Below, one piece after another: positions 18,012-27,050 of a stretch of 64,000 nt of DNA. The translations under genes and the position numbers were made by a program. Origin of the DNA: Pedococcus sp. 5OH_020 (lineage in GTDB: Bacteria; Actinomycetota; Actinomycetes; Actinomycetales; Dermatophilaceae); contig NZ_JAPYZV010000001.1 of the NCBI RefSeq assembly GCF_027812955.1, positions 124,001 to 188,000 on the forward strand, written 5' to 3'. The number at the start of each line of letters is the position of its first letter. The stretch's first letter is position 1. Under the pieces are notes generated by a model. It was not told the DNA's origin, ran no database searches, and saw only the letters and a list, made by a program, of their open reading frames with translations.

Positions 18012-19331
18012 ATGAAGGTTGCCGTGTTCGGGCTGGGGTACGTCGGCACGGTCACCGCTGCCGGTCTGGCGTCGCGGGGACATGAGGTGGTCGGGGTCGA
18101 CGTCGACACGCTCAAGGTCGACATGGTGCGCCGTGGCCAGAGTCCGGTCGTGGAGCCGGGGATCGACCTACTGGTGCGGGACGCCGTGGCCGGGGGGCGC
18201 CTGGACGCGACGACGGACGCGCGACTCGCCCTCGAGCGGGCAGACGTGTCGCTGGTGTGCGTGGGCACCCCCTCGTCGCCGCGAGGCGACACCGACCTGA
18301 CGTACATCAAGCGGGCGCTGTCCGACCTGCGCGACGCGATGGAGGTGGCGGAACCGCCGAGCGGGGTCCACTCGGTGGTGATCCGCTCGACCGTGCCACC
18401 GGGCACGTGCGCGACAGTCGTGGCCCCTGTCTTCGCCGCGCAGGACCTGCCTCAGGGATGGTCCGTCGGCACAGCGATGACGCCGGAGTTCCTGCGTGAG
18501 GGCTGTGGCGTGGAGGACTTCTTCGCACCGCCGTTCGTCGTGGTGGGGACCCAGGACGCTCGGACGCGGGAGGCGCTCACGGAGCTCTTCGCCTTCCTGG
18601 GCCAGGAGATCCACCATGTGGACCTGGCTACGGCGGAAGCGCTGAAGTACGCGTGCAACGCCTTCCACGCCGTGAAGGTGACGTTCGCCAACGAGATGGG
18701 GCGCGTGTTCGCGCCGTTCGGCGTCGACGCGCGCCGGGTGATGGAGATCTTCACCGAGGACCGCAAGCTCAACATCGCCCCGACGTACCTGCGGCCGGGT
18801 TTCGCCTTCGGCGGCTCCTGCCTGCCCAAGGACCTCCGGGCGCTGCAGACGATGGCCCGCTACGCCGGCGTGGAGATCCCCATGGTGGGGTCGGCGATGG
18901 TGAGCAACGAGATCCTCGTGCGCTCCGTCGTCGACAGGGTCCTTCAGTCCGGGTACCAGCGGGTCTGCCTGCTCGGCCTGAGCTTCAAGATGGACACCGA
19001 CGACCTGCGCGAGAGCCCGAACCTCGAGGTGGCCGAGCGCTTCGTCGGCAAGGGGCTCGACGTCCGCATCTACGACCCGATCGTCAACCCCGACCGGCTG
19101 GTCGGCGCGAACCTGCGCCACCTGCAGAGCAAGCTTGCGCACGTCAACCGGCTGTTGGCCACCACGCCACAGGAAGCTCTGGACGGCGCCGAGGTCGTCG
19201 TCGTCGCGTCGTCCGACCCAGCCGGCCTGGAAGCGCTCAAAGCCGCGGACCCGCGTCTGGTCATCGACCTCAACGGTCGCCTCGGCATCGACGTCGAGCG
19301 GCTGGAGCCCTACCAGGGAGTGAGCTGGTGA
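18012..19331 (+). CDS. Nucleotide-sugar 6-dehydrogenase (GDP-mannose/UDP-glucose dehydrogenase family)
   Basis: A 439-residue NAD-dependent dehydrogenase that oxidises C6 of a nucleotide sugar twice to give a uronic acid. The N-terminal Rossmann motif is VFGLGYVGTV; the conserved threonine-proline region is CVGTPSS; the catalytic cysteine, about residue 270, lies in FAFGGSCLPKDLRAL, a form closer to AlgD-type GDP-mannose dehydrogenases than to most UDP-glucose dehydrogenases. ATG 18012 is preceded by AAGGAGGG. It heads group C and overlaps the following glycosyltransferase start (GTGA). The substrate may be GDP-mannose, or possibly the GDP-heptose predicted for this locus; UDP-sugars cannot be excluded. 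Confidence 0.85.
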   Translation: MKVAVFGLGYVGTVTAAGLASRGHEVVGVDVDTLKVDMVRRGQSPVVEPGIDLLVRDAVAGGRLDATTDARLALERADVSLVCVGTPSSPRGDTDLTYIKRALSDLRDAMEVAEPPSGVHSVVIRSTVPPGTCATVVAPVFAAQDLPQGWSVGTAMTPEFLREGCGVEDFFAPPFVVVGTQDARTREALTELFAFLGQEIHHVDLATAEALKYACNAFHAVKVTFANEMGRVFAPFGVDARRVMEIFTEDRKLNIAPTYLRPGFAFGGSCLPKDLRALQTMARYAGVEIPMVGSAMVSNEILVRSVVDRVLQSGYQRVCLLGLSFKMDTDDLRESPNLEVAERFVGKGLDVRIYDPIVNPDRLVGANLRHLQSKLAHVNRLLATTPQEALDGAEVVVVASSDPAGLEALKAADPRLVIDLNGRLGIDVERLEPYQGVSW

Positions 19332-20584
19332 CGCAGCGCCGCCGGCTGCCCGCGGACCCGCCGCGGGTACTCATCATCGTGCAGAACCTCCCCGTGCCCT
19401 TCGACCGCCGGGTCTGGCTGGAGTGCCGGACGCTGACCGACGCGGGGTACGACGTCACTGTTGTCTGCCCGCAGGGCGAGGGGACGGGACCCGTGCAGGT
19501 GGTCGACGGGGTGCGGATCCTGGCCTACCCGCCCTACGCCCCCGGAGGGGGCGCGCTCGGCTTCTTCCTGGAGTACGCCTACTCCTTCCTCGCCACGGCG
19601 AGGCTGGCTCTGAAGGCGCGACGGCGTGGCGCCTTCCGCGTGGTCCAGGCCTGCAACCCGCCCGACATCTTCTGGCCGCTCGCCTGGGCGCTGCGGGTCC
19701 GCGACGGCTCGCGCTTCGTGTTCGACCACCACGACCTGTGCCCGGAGCTCTTCCGGTCCCGGTTCCCGGACGGACCTGCCGCCTTCCATCGTGGGCTGCT
19801 GTTCCTGGAGCGGGCGACGTTCCGCACCGCGGACCGGGTCACCTCCACCAACGCCTCGTACGCCGCCGTCGCCCGCGAGCGGGGAGGCAAGGCAGCGGAG
19901 CACGTCACCGTGGTCCGCACCGGGCCCGACCCGCAGCGGCTGCGCCGCCGGGCCACCCGTCCGGAGCTCCGACGCGGTAGGGACCACCTCGTCGCCTATC
20001 TCGGGGTCATGGGCCCCCAGGACGGGGTGGACATCGTCATCCGTGCTGCAGACCTCGTGGTCAACACGTGGGGACGTCACGACATCACGTTCGCCGTCAT
20101 GGGCAAGGGCGACTGCTACGCCGAGCTGGTCGCCGAGCGCGACCGGCTCGGGCTCCGGGACTACGTCGACCTGCCGGGCCGCGTGCCGGACCAGACGGTG
20201 GTGGACGTGTTCTCCACGGCGGATGTCGGGCTGTCACCCGACCCGTTCAACGCGCTGAACGACGTCTCCACGATGAACAAGACCATGGAGTACATGGCGT
20301 TCGAGCTGCCTGTGGTCGCCTTCGACCTGCGGGAGACGAGGGTCTCGGCGCAGGATGCGGCCCGGTATGTCGAGCCGGGGGACGTCGAGGGCTACGCGCG
20401 GGCGATCCTCGAGCTCGTGGACGACCCGGCCACCCGGGAGGCCATGGGAGGGCGCGGTCGCCGGCGGGTGGAGCAGGAGCTGGCCTGGGAGCACCAGCGG
20501 GTGGGCTACCTGGCCGTGTTCGACGAGCTGAGCGGACGCGACGGCGCGGCGGCGCCCTCGGACCTCGCCCGGTCGGAGGCCTAG
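19328..20584 (+). CDS. Family 4 glycosyltransferase
   Basis: A 418-residue GT-B enzyme. Features include the N-terminal VLIIVQNLPVPFDRRVWLE block, FDHHDLCPELF in the acceptor domain, and the donor-site segment DPFNALNDVSTMNKTMEYMAF where many GT4 enzymes carry the E-x7-E motif; here the spacing is altered. GTG 19328 overlaps the dehydrogenase stop (GTGA), so translation is coupled. This subfamily is common in actinobacterial EPS loci next to sugar dehydrogenase and asparagine-synthase-like genes. It should extend the lipid-linked oligosaccharide in the cytoplasm; a uronic acid donor from the preceding enzyme is an attractive but unproven idea. Confidence 0.87.
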   Translation: MTQRRRLPADPPRVLIIVQNLPVPFDRRVWLECRTLTDAGYDVTVVCPQGEGTGPVQVVDGVRILAYPPYAPGGGALGFFLEYAYSFLATARLALKARRRGAFRVVQACNPPDIFWPLAWALRVRDGSRFVFDHHDLCPELFRSRFPDGPAAFHRGLLFLERATFRTADRVTSTNASYAAVARERGGKAAEHVTVVRTGPDPQRLRRRATRPELRRGRDHLVAYLGVMGPQDGVDIVIRAADLVVNTWGRHDITFAVMGKGDCYAELVAERDRLGLRDYVDLPGRVPDQTVVDVFSTADVGLSPDPFNALNDVSTMNKTMEYMAFELPVVAFDLRETRVSAQDAARYVEPGDVEGYARAILELVDDPATREAMGGRGRRRVEQELAWEHQRVGYLAVFDELSGRDGAAAPSDLARSEA

Positions 20585-20586
20585 CC

Positions 20587-22500
20587 ATGTGCGGCATCGC
20601 CGGCGCCTACCAGCAGGCGGACGGCAAGGTCCTCGTCTCGGCGATGGTCGACCGCATCGACCACCGCGGCCCCGATGCGTGTGGCGTGGTCGAGCTGGTC
20701 GACCCGGACAGCTCCGTCGTGCTCGGGCACCGCAGGCTGTCGATCATCGACCTGTCCACGGCGGCGGACCAGCCGCTGGCCAAGGACCGGCTGACGCTGA
20801 GCTACAACGGCGAGCTCTACAACTACAAGGAGATTCGCAGCGAGCTCGAGAGCCGAGGCGTCCGCTTCGCGACGCGGTCGGACACCGAGGTCGTGCTCGA
20901 GGCATGGCGACTCTGGGGTCCGGCGGTGCTGCGCCGTTTCCGCGGCATGTTCGCCTTCGCGATCCACGACGAGCGCACCGGTGACCTCAGCCTCGTGCGG
21001 GACCCGCTGGGCATCAAGCCGCTGTACGTGATGCCGCGCGGCGAGGGCATCCTGTTCGCCTCCGAGCTCAAGGCGATCGTCCGGGCGGTCGGCCCCGAGC
21101 TGCGCGTCAACAGCGCGGCGATGGTGGCGTCTGCGCTCTACTACTGGCTGCCGCAGGAGTACGACGCCCTGCACGGGGTGCACAAGCTGCCCCCGGGAAC
21201 CTGGAGCACCTACCACCGGGACGGTTCTGTGTCCTCGGGTGAGTACTGGAACAGCGCCGAGGAGGCCGCCCGGGCCTCAGGCGGCCCCCGGCCCGACCTG
21301 CGCGAGGTGCTCACCGAGTCGGTGGAGGCCCACCTCGTCTCCGACGCTCCGGTCGCCTCGTTCCTCAGCGGCGGCCTGGACTCGAGCATCGTCACCGCGT
21401 TGGCGCACCGCGCCGACGCGGCCATCGAGGCGTACACGATCGCCTTCCGGCCGCAGGACCAGCGGCTCGAGGCGATGCCGGACGACGCCCGGTACGCGCG
21501 GCTCATGGCGGCGCACCTCGGCATCCGGCTGCACGAGATCGAGATCGCCCCGGACATCGTCGACCTGCTGCCCCGGATGGTGGACATCCTGGACGAGCCC
21601 ATCGGTGACCCGGCAGCGATCAACACGCTCCTCATGTGCGACGCCGCGCGGGCGGCCGGCGTCAAGGTGCTGCTGTCCGGCATGGGCGCCGACGAGCTGT
21701 TCGGCGGCTACCGCAAGCACCTGGCGACCCTCATGACGTCCCGCTACCGGCGCGTGCCCCGCGCTGTGCGCCAGGGCGTCATCGCCCCAGCGGTGCGCGC
21801 CATGCCGGTCGCCGTGGGGCAGCGCGGCATACGAACCGTCCGCTGGGCGCAGCGCTTCCTGACCTTCGCCGAGCTGGGCGAGGAGGAGGCCTTCCGGCGC
21901 AGCTACACGCTGTACGACCGGGACGAGCTCGTGGACCTGCTGGACCCCGCGCTGATGGGCGACGTGGACGACGTCGTGGACCAGCACCGCGAGGTCTACG
22001 AGGACACCACGCTGACCGACCAGGTGGACCGTATGTGTCTGGCGGACAGCAGGATGTTCATGGTCGGGCTGAACCTCACGTACACCGACCGCGCGAGCAT
22101 GGCCGCCTCCACGGAGGTACGCGTTCCCTTCGTCGACCCGGTCGTCTTCTCGGCGGCGTTCGCCCTGCCCGGCTCGGAGAAGATCCGGGGGCGCGTCCAG
22201 AAGGCCGCGCTGAAGGACGCGGCGCGGGCCTGGCTGCCCGACGAGGTCATCGACCGCCCCAAGGCCAGCTTCGGGGTTCCCCTGCGCGCCTGGGTCACCA
22301 ACGACCTGCGGGAGCTGGTGGACGACGTCCTGCTGCGCGGAGAGCTGGTGGACAGCGGGTTCCTGCGGCGAGAACCACTGCAGCGGCTCGTCGACGACCA
22401 GCGCAGCGGTCGACGGGACGAGTCGAAACAGCTCTGGCAGCTGCTGTGTCTGGAGCAGTGGTACCGCAACGCCCGCTCGGCCGGGGTGGGCGTCTCGTGA
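20587..22500 (+). CDS. Asparagine synthase (glutamine-hydrolysing)-like amidotransferase
   Basis: A 637-residue AsnB-type enzyme. Cys2 after the initiator Met (MCGIAG) is the glutaminase nucleophile, with the class II N-terminal domain to about residue 200 (DHRGPDA, YNGELYNY). The synthetase domain carries the PP-loop SGGLDSS around residues 262-268 and SGMGADELFGGYR. It could make asparagine, but its place among EPS genes suggests amidation of a sugar carboxylate, as WbpS-type AsnB homologues are thought to do for uronic acids in Pseudomonas O antigens; the dehydrogenase two genes upstream could supply that uronic acid. It starts 2 bases after the previous stop. Confidence 0.88.
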   Translation: MCGIAGAYQQADGKVLVSAMVDRIDHRGPDACGVVELVDPDSSVVLGHRRLSIIDLSTAADQPLAKDRLTLSYNGELYNYKEIRSELESRGVRFATRSDTEVVLEAWRLWGPAVLRRFRGMFAFAIHDERTGDLSLVRDPLGIKPLYVMPRGEGILFASELKAIVRAVGPELRVNSAAMVASALYYWLPQEYDALHGVHKLPPGTWSTYHRDGSVSSGEYWNSAEEAARASGGPRPDLREVLTESVEAHLVSDAPVASFLSGGLDSSIVTALAHRADAAIEAYTIAFRPQDQRLEAMPDDARYARLMAAHLGIRLHEIEIAPDIVDLLPRMVDILDEPIGDPAAINTLLMCDAARAAGVKVLLSGMGADELFGGYRKHLATLMTSRYRRVPRAVRQGVIAPAVRAMPVAVGQRGIRTVRWAQRFLTFAELGEEEAFRRSYTLYDRDELVDLLDPALMGDVDDVVDQHREVYEDTTLTDQVDRMCLADSRMFMVGLNLTYTDRASMAASTEVRVPFVDPVVFSAAFALPGSEKIRGRVQKAALKDAARAWLPDEVIDRPKASFGVPLRAWVTNDLRELVDDVLLRGELVDSGFLRREPLQRLVDDQRSGRRDESKQLWQLLCLEQWYRNARSAGVGVS

Positions 22501-22565
22501 GGAGCACCCGGCCCGGAACCGACCTTGGCACACACGATGCCTGACGCAGGGATGTGGAAGACACC

Positions 22566-24818
22566 ATGAAACAGGTAGCTCAGAACTACAAGTCCGGCGA
22601 GCTGGTCGTTCTCGACGTCCCGGCCCCCGCGTGCAAGCCGGGCGGCGTGCTGGTGCGCACCCTGTTCTCGCTCATCTCGACGGGCACCGAGCTGATGAAG
22701 GTCAGCGAGGCGCGACTTTCCCTGCTGGGCAAGGCGCGCGCCAGGCCGGACCAGGTGAAGAAGGTGCTCGACTCCGTTGCGCAGCAGGGCCCGGTGGCCA
22801 CCTACAAGAAGGCGATCAACACCCTGGACAGCTACACGCCGCTCGGCTACTCGCTGTGCGGCGTGGTGGTCGAGGTGGGCCGGGGCGCGGAGGAGTTCGC
22901 CGTGGGAGACCTTGTCGCAGCCGCCGGCAACGAGTTCGCTCTCCATGCCGAGGTGAACTGGGTGCCCACCAACCTGTGCGTGCCGGTGCCCGAGGGGGTG
23001 GTGGCGGAGCATGCCGCCTTCGCGACCGTGGGAGCCGTGGCGATGCAGGGCGTACGCCGGGCGGAGGCGCAGCTGGGCGAGATGGCCTGTGTCATCGGGC
23101 TGGGGTTGATCGGGCAGCTGGTCGTGCGGCTGCTGGTCGCCTCCGGGGTGCGCGTGGTCGGGATCGACACGGTGCCGCAGCGATGCCGGATGGCGGAGGC
23201 GGCGGGGGCGATGGCCTGCGCCGGCCCCGACGCCGAGGGCACGGCCTATGTGGAGCAGGTGATCCAGGCGGCGACCGGCGGGCTCGGCGCGGACCAGGTG
23301 TTCCTGTCTGCGGGCGGCGACGACAACGGCCCGGTCGAGCTCGCGGCTCGGCTGGCCAGGGACCGCGCCCGCGTGGTCGACATCGGCAAGACGAAGCTCG
23401 ACCTCCCGTGGAACGCCTACTACGAGAAGGAGCTTGACGTCCGGTTCTCGAGGTCCTACGGGCCCGGGCGGTACGACGACCGGTACGAGCTCGACGGCGT
23501 GGACTACCCCGCGGGCTACGTACGCTGGACGGAGCGGCGAAACCTCCAGTGCTTCCTCGACCTGCTCTCCGAGGGCTCCCTCGACGTCGCGTCCCTCGTC
23601 TCCGGGGTGCGGCCGATCGACGAGGCGGCAACCGTCTACGGCGAGCTGCGGGACGGGACGCTCAAGGGTGTCGGGTTCCTCTTCGAGTACCCGCAGGCCG
23701 AGCTGGACCCGGACGCCGATGCGCCGCCGGAGCTCCTGAGCCAGACGATGCGGCCCACGCCGCGGACCGGCACCCCGGGCGGGGCACCGAGCGCCACCAT
23801 CCGCAGCAATGCCCTCGCCGACCGGAGCCGACACACCGCCTCCACCCGGCCGTCGGCCGGCACGGTGCGCCTGGGCTTCATCGGTGCCGGCAGCTACGCC
23901 ACGTCCATGCTCCTGCCGCACCTGGCCAAGCATCCCTCGGCAACCCTCACGACAGTGGCGACCACCCGCTCGCTGTCGGCTGTCAACGCCCAGCGGAAGT
24001 TCGGGTTCGAGACGATGAGCACGGACGCCTCGAGCGTCCTGGCCGACCCCTCGATCGACGCGGTGTTCGTCGTGACGCGCCACCACTCGCACGCCGACTT
24101 CGTGTGTCGCGCCCTCGAGCACGGGAAGGCCGTGTTCGTCGAGAAGCCGCTGGCCCTGAGCCACGAGGAGGTCGACCGAGTGCTCGAGGTCGTGGCGAGG
24201 ACGGGCAACGACCGCGTCATGGTGGGCTTCAACCGGCGTTTCGCGCCGCTGTTCACCGACCTTCGCCGCCGCTTCGGTGCTTCCGGCCAACCGGTCAGCG
24301 CCCGCTACCTCGTCAACGCCGGTCGCCTGGACGCGAGCAGCTGGTACCTCAAGGAGGACCTGGAAGGGTCGCGGTTCCTCGGCGAGGGGGGCCACTTCAT
24401 CGACACCCTGAGTGCGTGGGTGGGGCATCCTCCCGTCGAGGTCCTCGCGCGTCAGACGGGGAACGGCCTGGACCTCCACGTCATGCTGCGTTTCGCCGAC
24501 GGCTCCCTCGCCACGCTCACCTATGCGACCGACGGTGACGCCCGGTTCCCGAAGGAGACCCTCGACGTGTCGGGGGCGGGCACCAACGCCCGGCTGGACA
24601 ACTTCACCCGCGGGACGGTGTGGAGCCGTGCGGGCAAGGACGCCAAGCGGTCCTACGCCGGCCAGGACAAGGGGCAGCGGGCAGAGGTCGGCGCATTCGT
24701 CGACGCAGTGCTGCACGGCGGCCCGATGCCGATCTCGCTCGACTCGCTGGTCTCCACCACACGCGCGACCATCGCCGTGGGGGAGAGCCTGGTGTCGGGC
24801 GGTCCGGTGGTCCTGTGA
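22566..24818 (+). CDS. Two-domain oxidoreductase: MDR-type dehydrogenase fused to Gfo/Idh/MocA
   Basis: A 750-residue fusion. Residues 1 to about 370 are a medium-chain dehydrogenase-like domain with LGYSLCGVVVEVG and the Rossmann motif GLGLIGQ but no clear catalytic-zinc cysteine in the usual first position. A linker rich in Pro, Thr and Arg (about 375-435) joins it to a Gfo/Idh/MocA domain starting LGFIGAGSYA, with EKPLALSHEE and GGHFIDT. Start ATG 22566 has a GGAAG site; GTG 22554 is an alternative. The gene ends in a GTGA overlap with the heparinase-like gene. This fusion is regularly found beside heparinase-like and AsnB genes in EPS loci. Substrate unknown. Confidence 0.85.
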   Translation: MKQVAQNYKSGELVVLDVPAPACKPGGVLVRTLFSLISTGTELMKVSEARLSLLGKARARPDQVKKVLDSVAQQGPVATYKKAINTLDSYTPLGYSLCGVVVEVGRGAEEFAVGDLVAAAGNEFALHAEVNWVPTNLCVPVPEGVVAEHAAFATVGAVAMQGVRRAEAQLGEMACVIGLGLIGQLVVRLLVASGVRVVGIDTVPQRCRMAEAAGAMACAGPDAEGTAYVEQVIQAATGGLGADQVFLSAGGDDNGPVELAARLARDRARVVDIGKTKLDLPWNAYYEKELDVRFSRSYGPGRYDDRYELDGVDYPAGYVRWTERRNLQCFLDLLSEGSLDVASLVSGVRPIDEAATVYGELRDGTLKGVGFLFEYPQAELDPDADAPPELLSQTMRPTPRTGTPGGAPSATIRSNALADRSRHTASTRPSAGTVRLGFIGAGSYATSMLLPHLAKHPSATLTTVATTRSLSAVNAQRKFGFETMSTDASSVLADPSIDAVFVVTRHHSHADFVCRALEHGKAVFVEKPLALSHEEVDRVLEVVARTGNDRVMVGFNRRFAPLFTDLRRRFGASGQPVSARYLVNAGRLDASSWYLKEDLEGSRFLGEGGHFIDTLSAWVGHPPVEVLARQTGNGLDLHVMLRFADGSLATLTYATDGDARFPKETLDVSGAGTNARLDNFTRGTVWSRAGKDAKRSYAGQDKGQRAEVGAFVDAVLHGGPMPISLDSLVSTTRATIAVGESLVSGGPVVL

Positions 24819-26884
24819 GCAGATCTGCAGGCTGGTACGTTCGCCGGCTCCGCGGCATGTCCGCCGCGGAGGTGACGCACCGCGTCGCGGACCGGGGCAG
24901 GCAGGAGGTCTGGGCGAGACGGCGGGTCGCGCCAGGGTCCGCCGTGCGGGGTGCGGTCCCCGGACTGCTGTCCGGGCGAACCTTCGACGCGACCCTGCCC
25001 GCAGCTGTGCGTGAGGCCGTGTCACCGCGGGCACGGCAGGCACTCCTGTCGGCTGCGGACCGGCTGCTCGACGGGCAGTACGACGTGCTGGGCTGCCCCC
25101 GGCCGGACATCGCCGACCCGGACTGGTTCCACGACCCGGTCACCGCGCGTCGTGCCCCGCAGGACGTGCTCGCCTTCCGGGTGGACCACCGCGACGAGTC
25201 GGTCACGGGGAACGTCAAGTCCGTGTGGGAGCTGTCCCGCCACCACCACCTCACCGTTCTCGCCGCCGCCTGGTGGCTCACCGGGGACGACCGCTACTCG
25301 GACGTCGTCGCGAGGCAGCTGCGGTCGTGGTGGTCGGCGAACCCCTTCCTGTCTGGGGTGCACTGGACCAGCGGTATCGAGCTCGGCGTCCGGCTCACCA
25401 GCTGGGTGTGGGTTCGTCGGCTGCTCGACGAATGGCCAGGCGTGACGGACCTCTTCGACGAGAACGAGGATGCGCTCCGGCAGCTCAGGTGGCACCAGGA
25501 GTACCTTGCCGCCTTCCGGAGCCGTGGTTCCTCGGCGAACAACCACGTCATCGCCGAGGCCGTGGGCCGGCTCGTCGCCGCGTGTGCGTTCCCGTGGTTC
25601 CGGGAGAGCGAGCGGTGGCGCGTGCAGGCCGCCGCCGAGCTCGAGACACACCTTGTCGCGAACACGTTCCCCAGCGGAGCCAACCGCGAGCAGGCGACCG
25701 ACTACCACCGGTTCGTGACCGAGCTGGGCCTGTTGGCCCTGGTGGAGGCGGACCGGGCCGGCCATCCTCTCCGGCCGGGCATCAGGCGCCTGCTGGCGTC
25801 GTCCCTGGACGTCGCCGCCTCCATCGTGGACTGCACGGGACGGCCCCCTCGGCAGGGGGACGGTGACGAAGGGCGCGGCCTGGTGGTCGACGACCCGCAG
25901 GCGGAGCCGTGGGCGCAGCTGCTCGGCCTGGGCGCCGCGGTCGTCGGTCCGCTCTCCTGGTGGCCGGCGACGCATCCGTCCGTCGCGAGCATGGTGGTCC
26001 CAGCTCTGGCACCCGCTCCCGGCGTCACGGCGCGTCTCGCTGTGGCGCCCCGCGCGCTCGCCGACGCCGGAATGTACCTGCTGCGTACGCCGCCGGGGGA
26101 CGGTCCGGAGATCTGGTGCCGGTGCGACGGGGGCCCGCACGGGTTCCTCTCGATCGCTGCGCACGCGCACGCCGACGCCCTCTCGGTCGAGGTGCGGTGC
26201 GACGGTGTCGACGTCCTGGCGGACCCCGGAACGTTCTGCTACCACGGTGACCTGCGGTGGCGGAGCTACTTCCGCTCGACGTTGGGGCACAACACGATCG
26301 AGGTGGACGGTGTGAGCCAGTCGGTCGAGGGCGGCCCCTTCCTCTGGAGCACCCGGACGGACTCCGCCGTCGACCGCGCCGACCTGTCCGAGGTTGCCGG
26401 CCGCCTGCAGAGGTGGTCCGGGCATCACGGGGGATACGCCCGCCTCGACCCTGCGCTGCGCCATGACCGCACCGTCACTCTTGACCGGACCCCGCGCACC
26501 GTGTGCGTCGAGGACACCCTGACCGGCTCCACCCGGCACACAGCCAGGCTGGCCTGGCATCTCGGCCCGCAGGTGGAGGTCGTGCTCCGTGACGCAACGG
26601 CGGAGCTCTCGTGGGTGGGGAGGTCCGGCGCCGCAACCGCGCGCCTGGTGCTGCCAGCTGAGCTCGAGTGGACCGTCCACCGCGGCGAGACCGACCCCGT
26701 GCTGGGCTGGTACTCCCCGCGGTTCGGCGAGCGGGTGCCGAGTACCACGCTCGTCGGGAGCGGCGCCTGGACGGGCGTCCTGCACCTCCGCACGCTGCTC
26801 GACCTTGACGTCGCTGCCGTCCCGGAGCTTGCCGGCGTCGCCCTGCGGGCCGGCCGTCACGACCACGGCGCCGAGGAGCGGTGA
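24815..26884 (+). CDS. Heparinase II/III-like / alginate-lyase-like polysaccharide lyase
   Basis: A 689-residue protein with an alpha-toroid N-terminal domain and a C-terminal heparinase II/III beta-sandwich. Candidate catalytic residues match the PL12/PL17/PL21 arrangement: Asn243-His244 in SSANNHVIAEA, Tyr297 in DYHRF, and the His450/His452 pair in AHAHADALS, followed by DPGTFCYHGD and LGHNTIEVDG. The GTG start overlaps the preceding stop. No signal peptide is visible, which is typical for homologues in EPS loci, so where it meets polymer is unclear. Role inferred: trimming or turnover of a uronic-acid-containing polymer, consistent with the dehydrogenase in the same operon. Confidence 0.85.
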   Translation: MSRSAGWYVRRLRGMSAAEVTHRVADRGRQEVWARRRVAPGSAVRGAVPGLLSGRTFDATLPAAVREAVSPRARQALLSAADRLLDGQYDVLGCPRPDIADPDWFHDPVTARRAPQDVLAFRVDHRDESVTGNVKSVWELSRHHHLTVLAAAWWLTGDDRYSDVVARQLRSWWSANPFLSGVHWTSGIELGVRLTSWVWVRRLLDEWPGVTDLFDENEDALRQLRWHQEYLAAFRSRGSSANNHVIAEAVGRLVAACAFPWFRESERWRVQAAAELETHLVANTFPSGANREQATDYHRFVTELGLLALVEADRAGHPLRPGIRRLLASSLDVAASIVDCTGRPPRQGDGDEGRGLVVDDPQAEPWAQLLGLGAAVVGPLSWWPATHPSVASMVVPALAPAPGVTARLAVAPRALADAGMYLLRTPPGDGPEIWCRCDGGPHGFLSIAAHAHADALSVEVRCDGVDVLADPGTFCYHGDLRWRSYFRSTLGHNTIEVDGVSQSVEGGPFLWSTRTDSAVDRADLSEVAGRLQRWSGHHGGYARLDPALRHDRTVTLDRTPRTVCVEDTLTGSTRHTARLAWHLGPQVEVVLRDATAELSWVGRSGAATARLVLPAELEWTVHRGETDPVLGWYSPRFGERVPSTTLVGSGAWTGVLHLRTLLDLDVAAVPELAGVALRAGRHDHGAEER

Positions 26885-27001
26885 TGGGGCTGCGGTGTCT
26901 GGTCCACGGTGTGCTGGTGGGCGCAAGCGCGGGGCGCCCGTGCCTCGTCCGTTCGGCTGGCGTCGGACGCGAGTCTGGCTGTTCCACAAGGACTCTCGCA
27001 C

Positions 27002-27019
27002 CATCGGGACTAGCGTGGG
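27002..27019 (+). promoter_or_regulatory. EPS leader motif, left half, upstream of wzz1
   Basis: CATCGGGACTAGCGTGGG matches the left half of the motif at 17901 (CATTTGGCCTAGTGCGGG) at 13 of 18 positions, and both are preceded by TCTCnC. It contains TAGCGT, which fits an actinobacterial -10 hexamer. It lies 31 bases before the wzz1 ATG. The right-hand word GGTGTTCC is not present. Confidence 0.35.
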
Positions 27020-27050
27020 CCACCAGCCGAGACGGCGTGCAGGGGAGTCC

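Noticed and set aside
21996-25043. Minus-strand open frame of 1015 codons opposite asnB and the two-domain oxidoreductase
   Set aside because: Shadow of well-supported plus-strand genes; no motif, no ribosome site, no neighbour logic.
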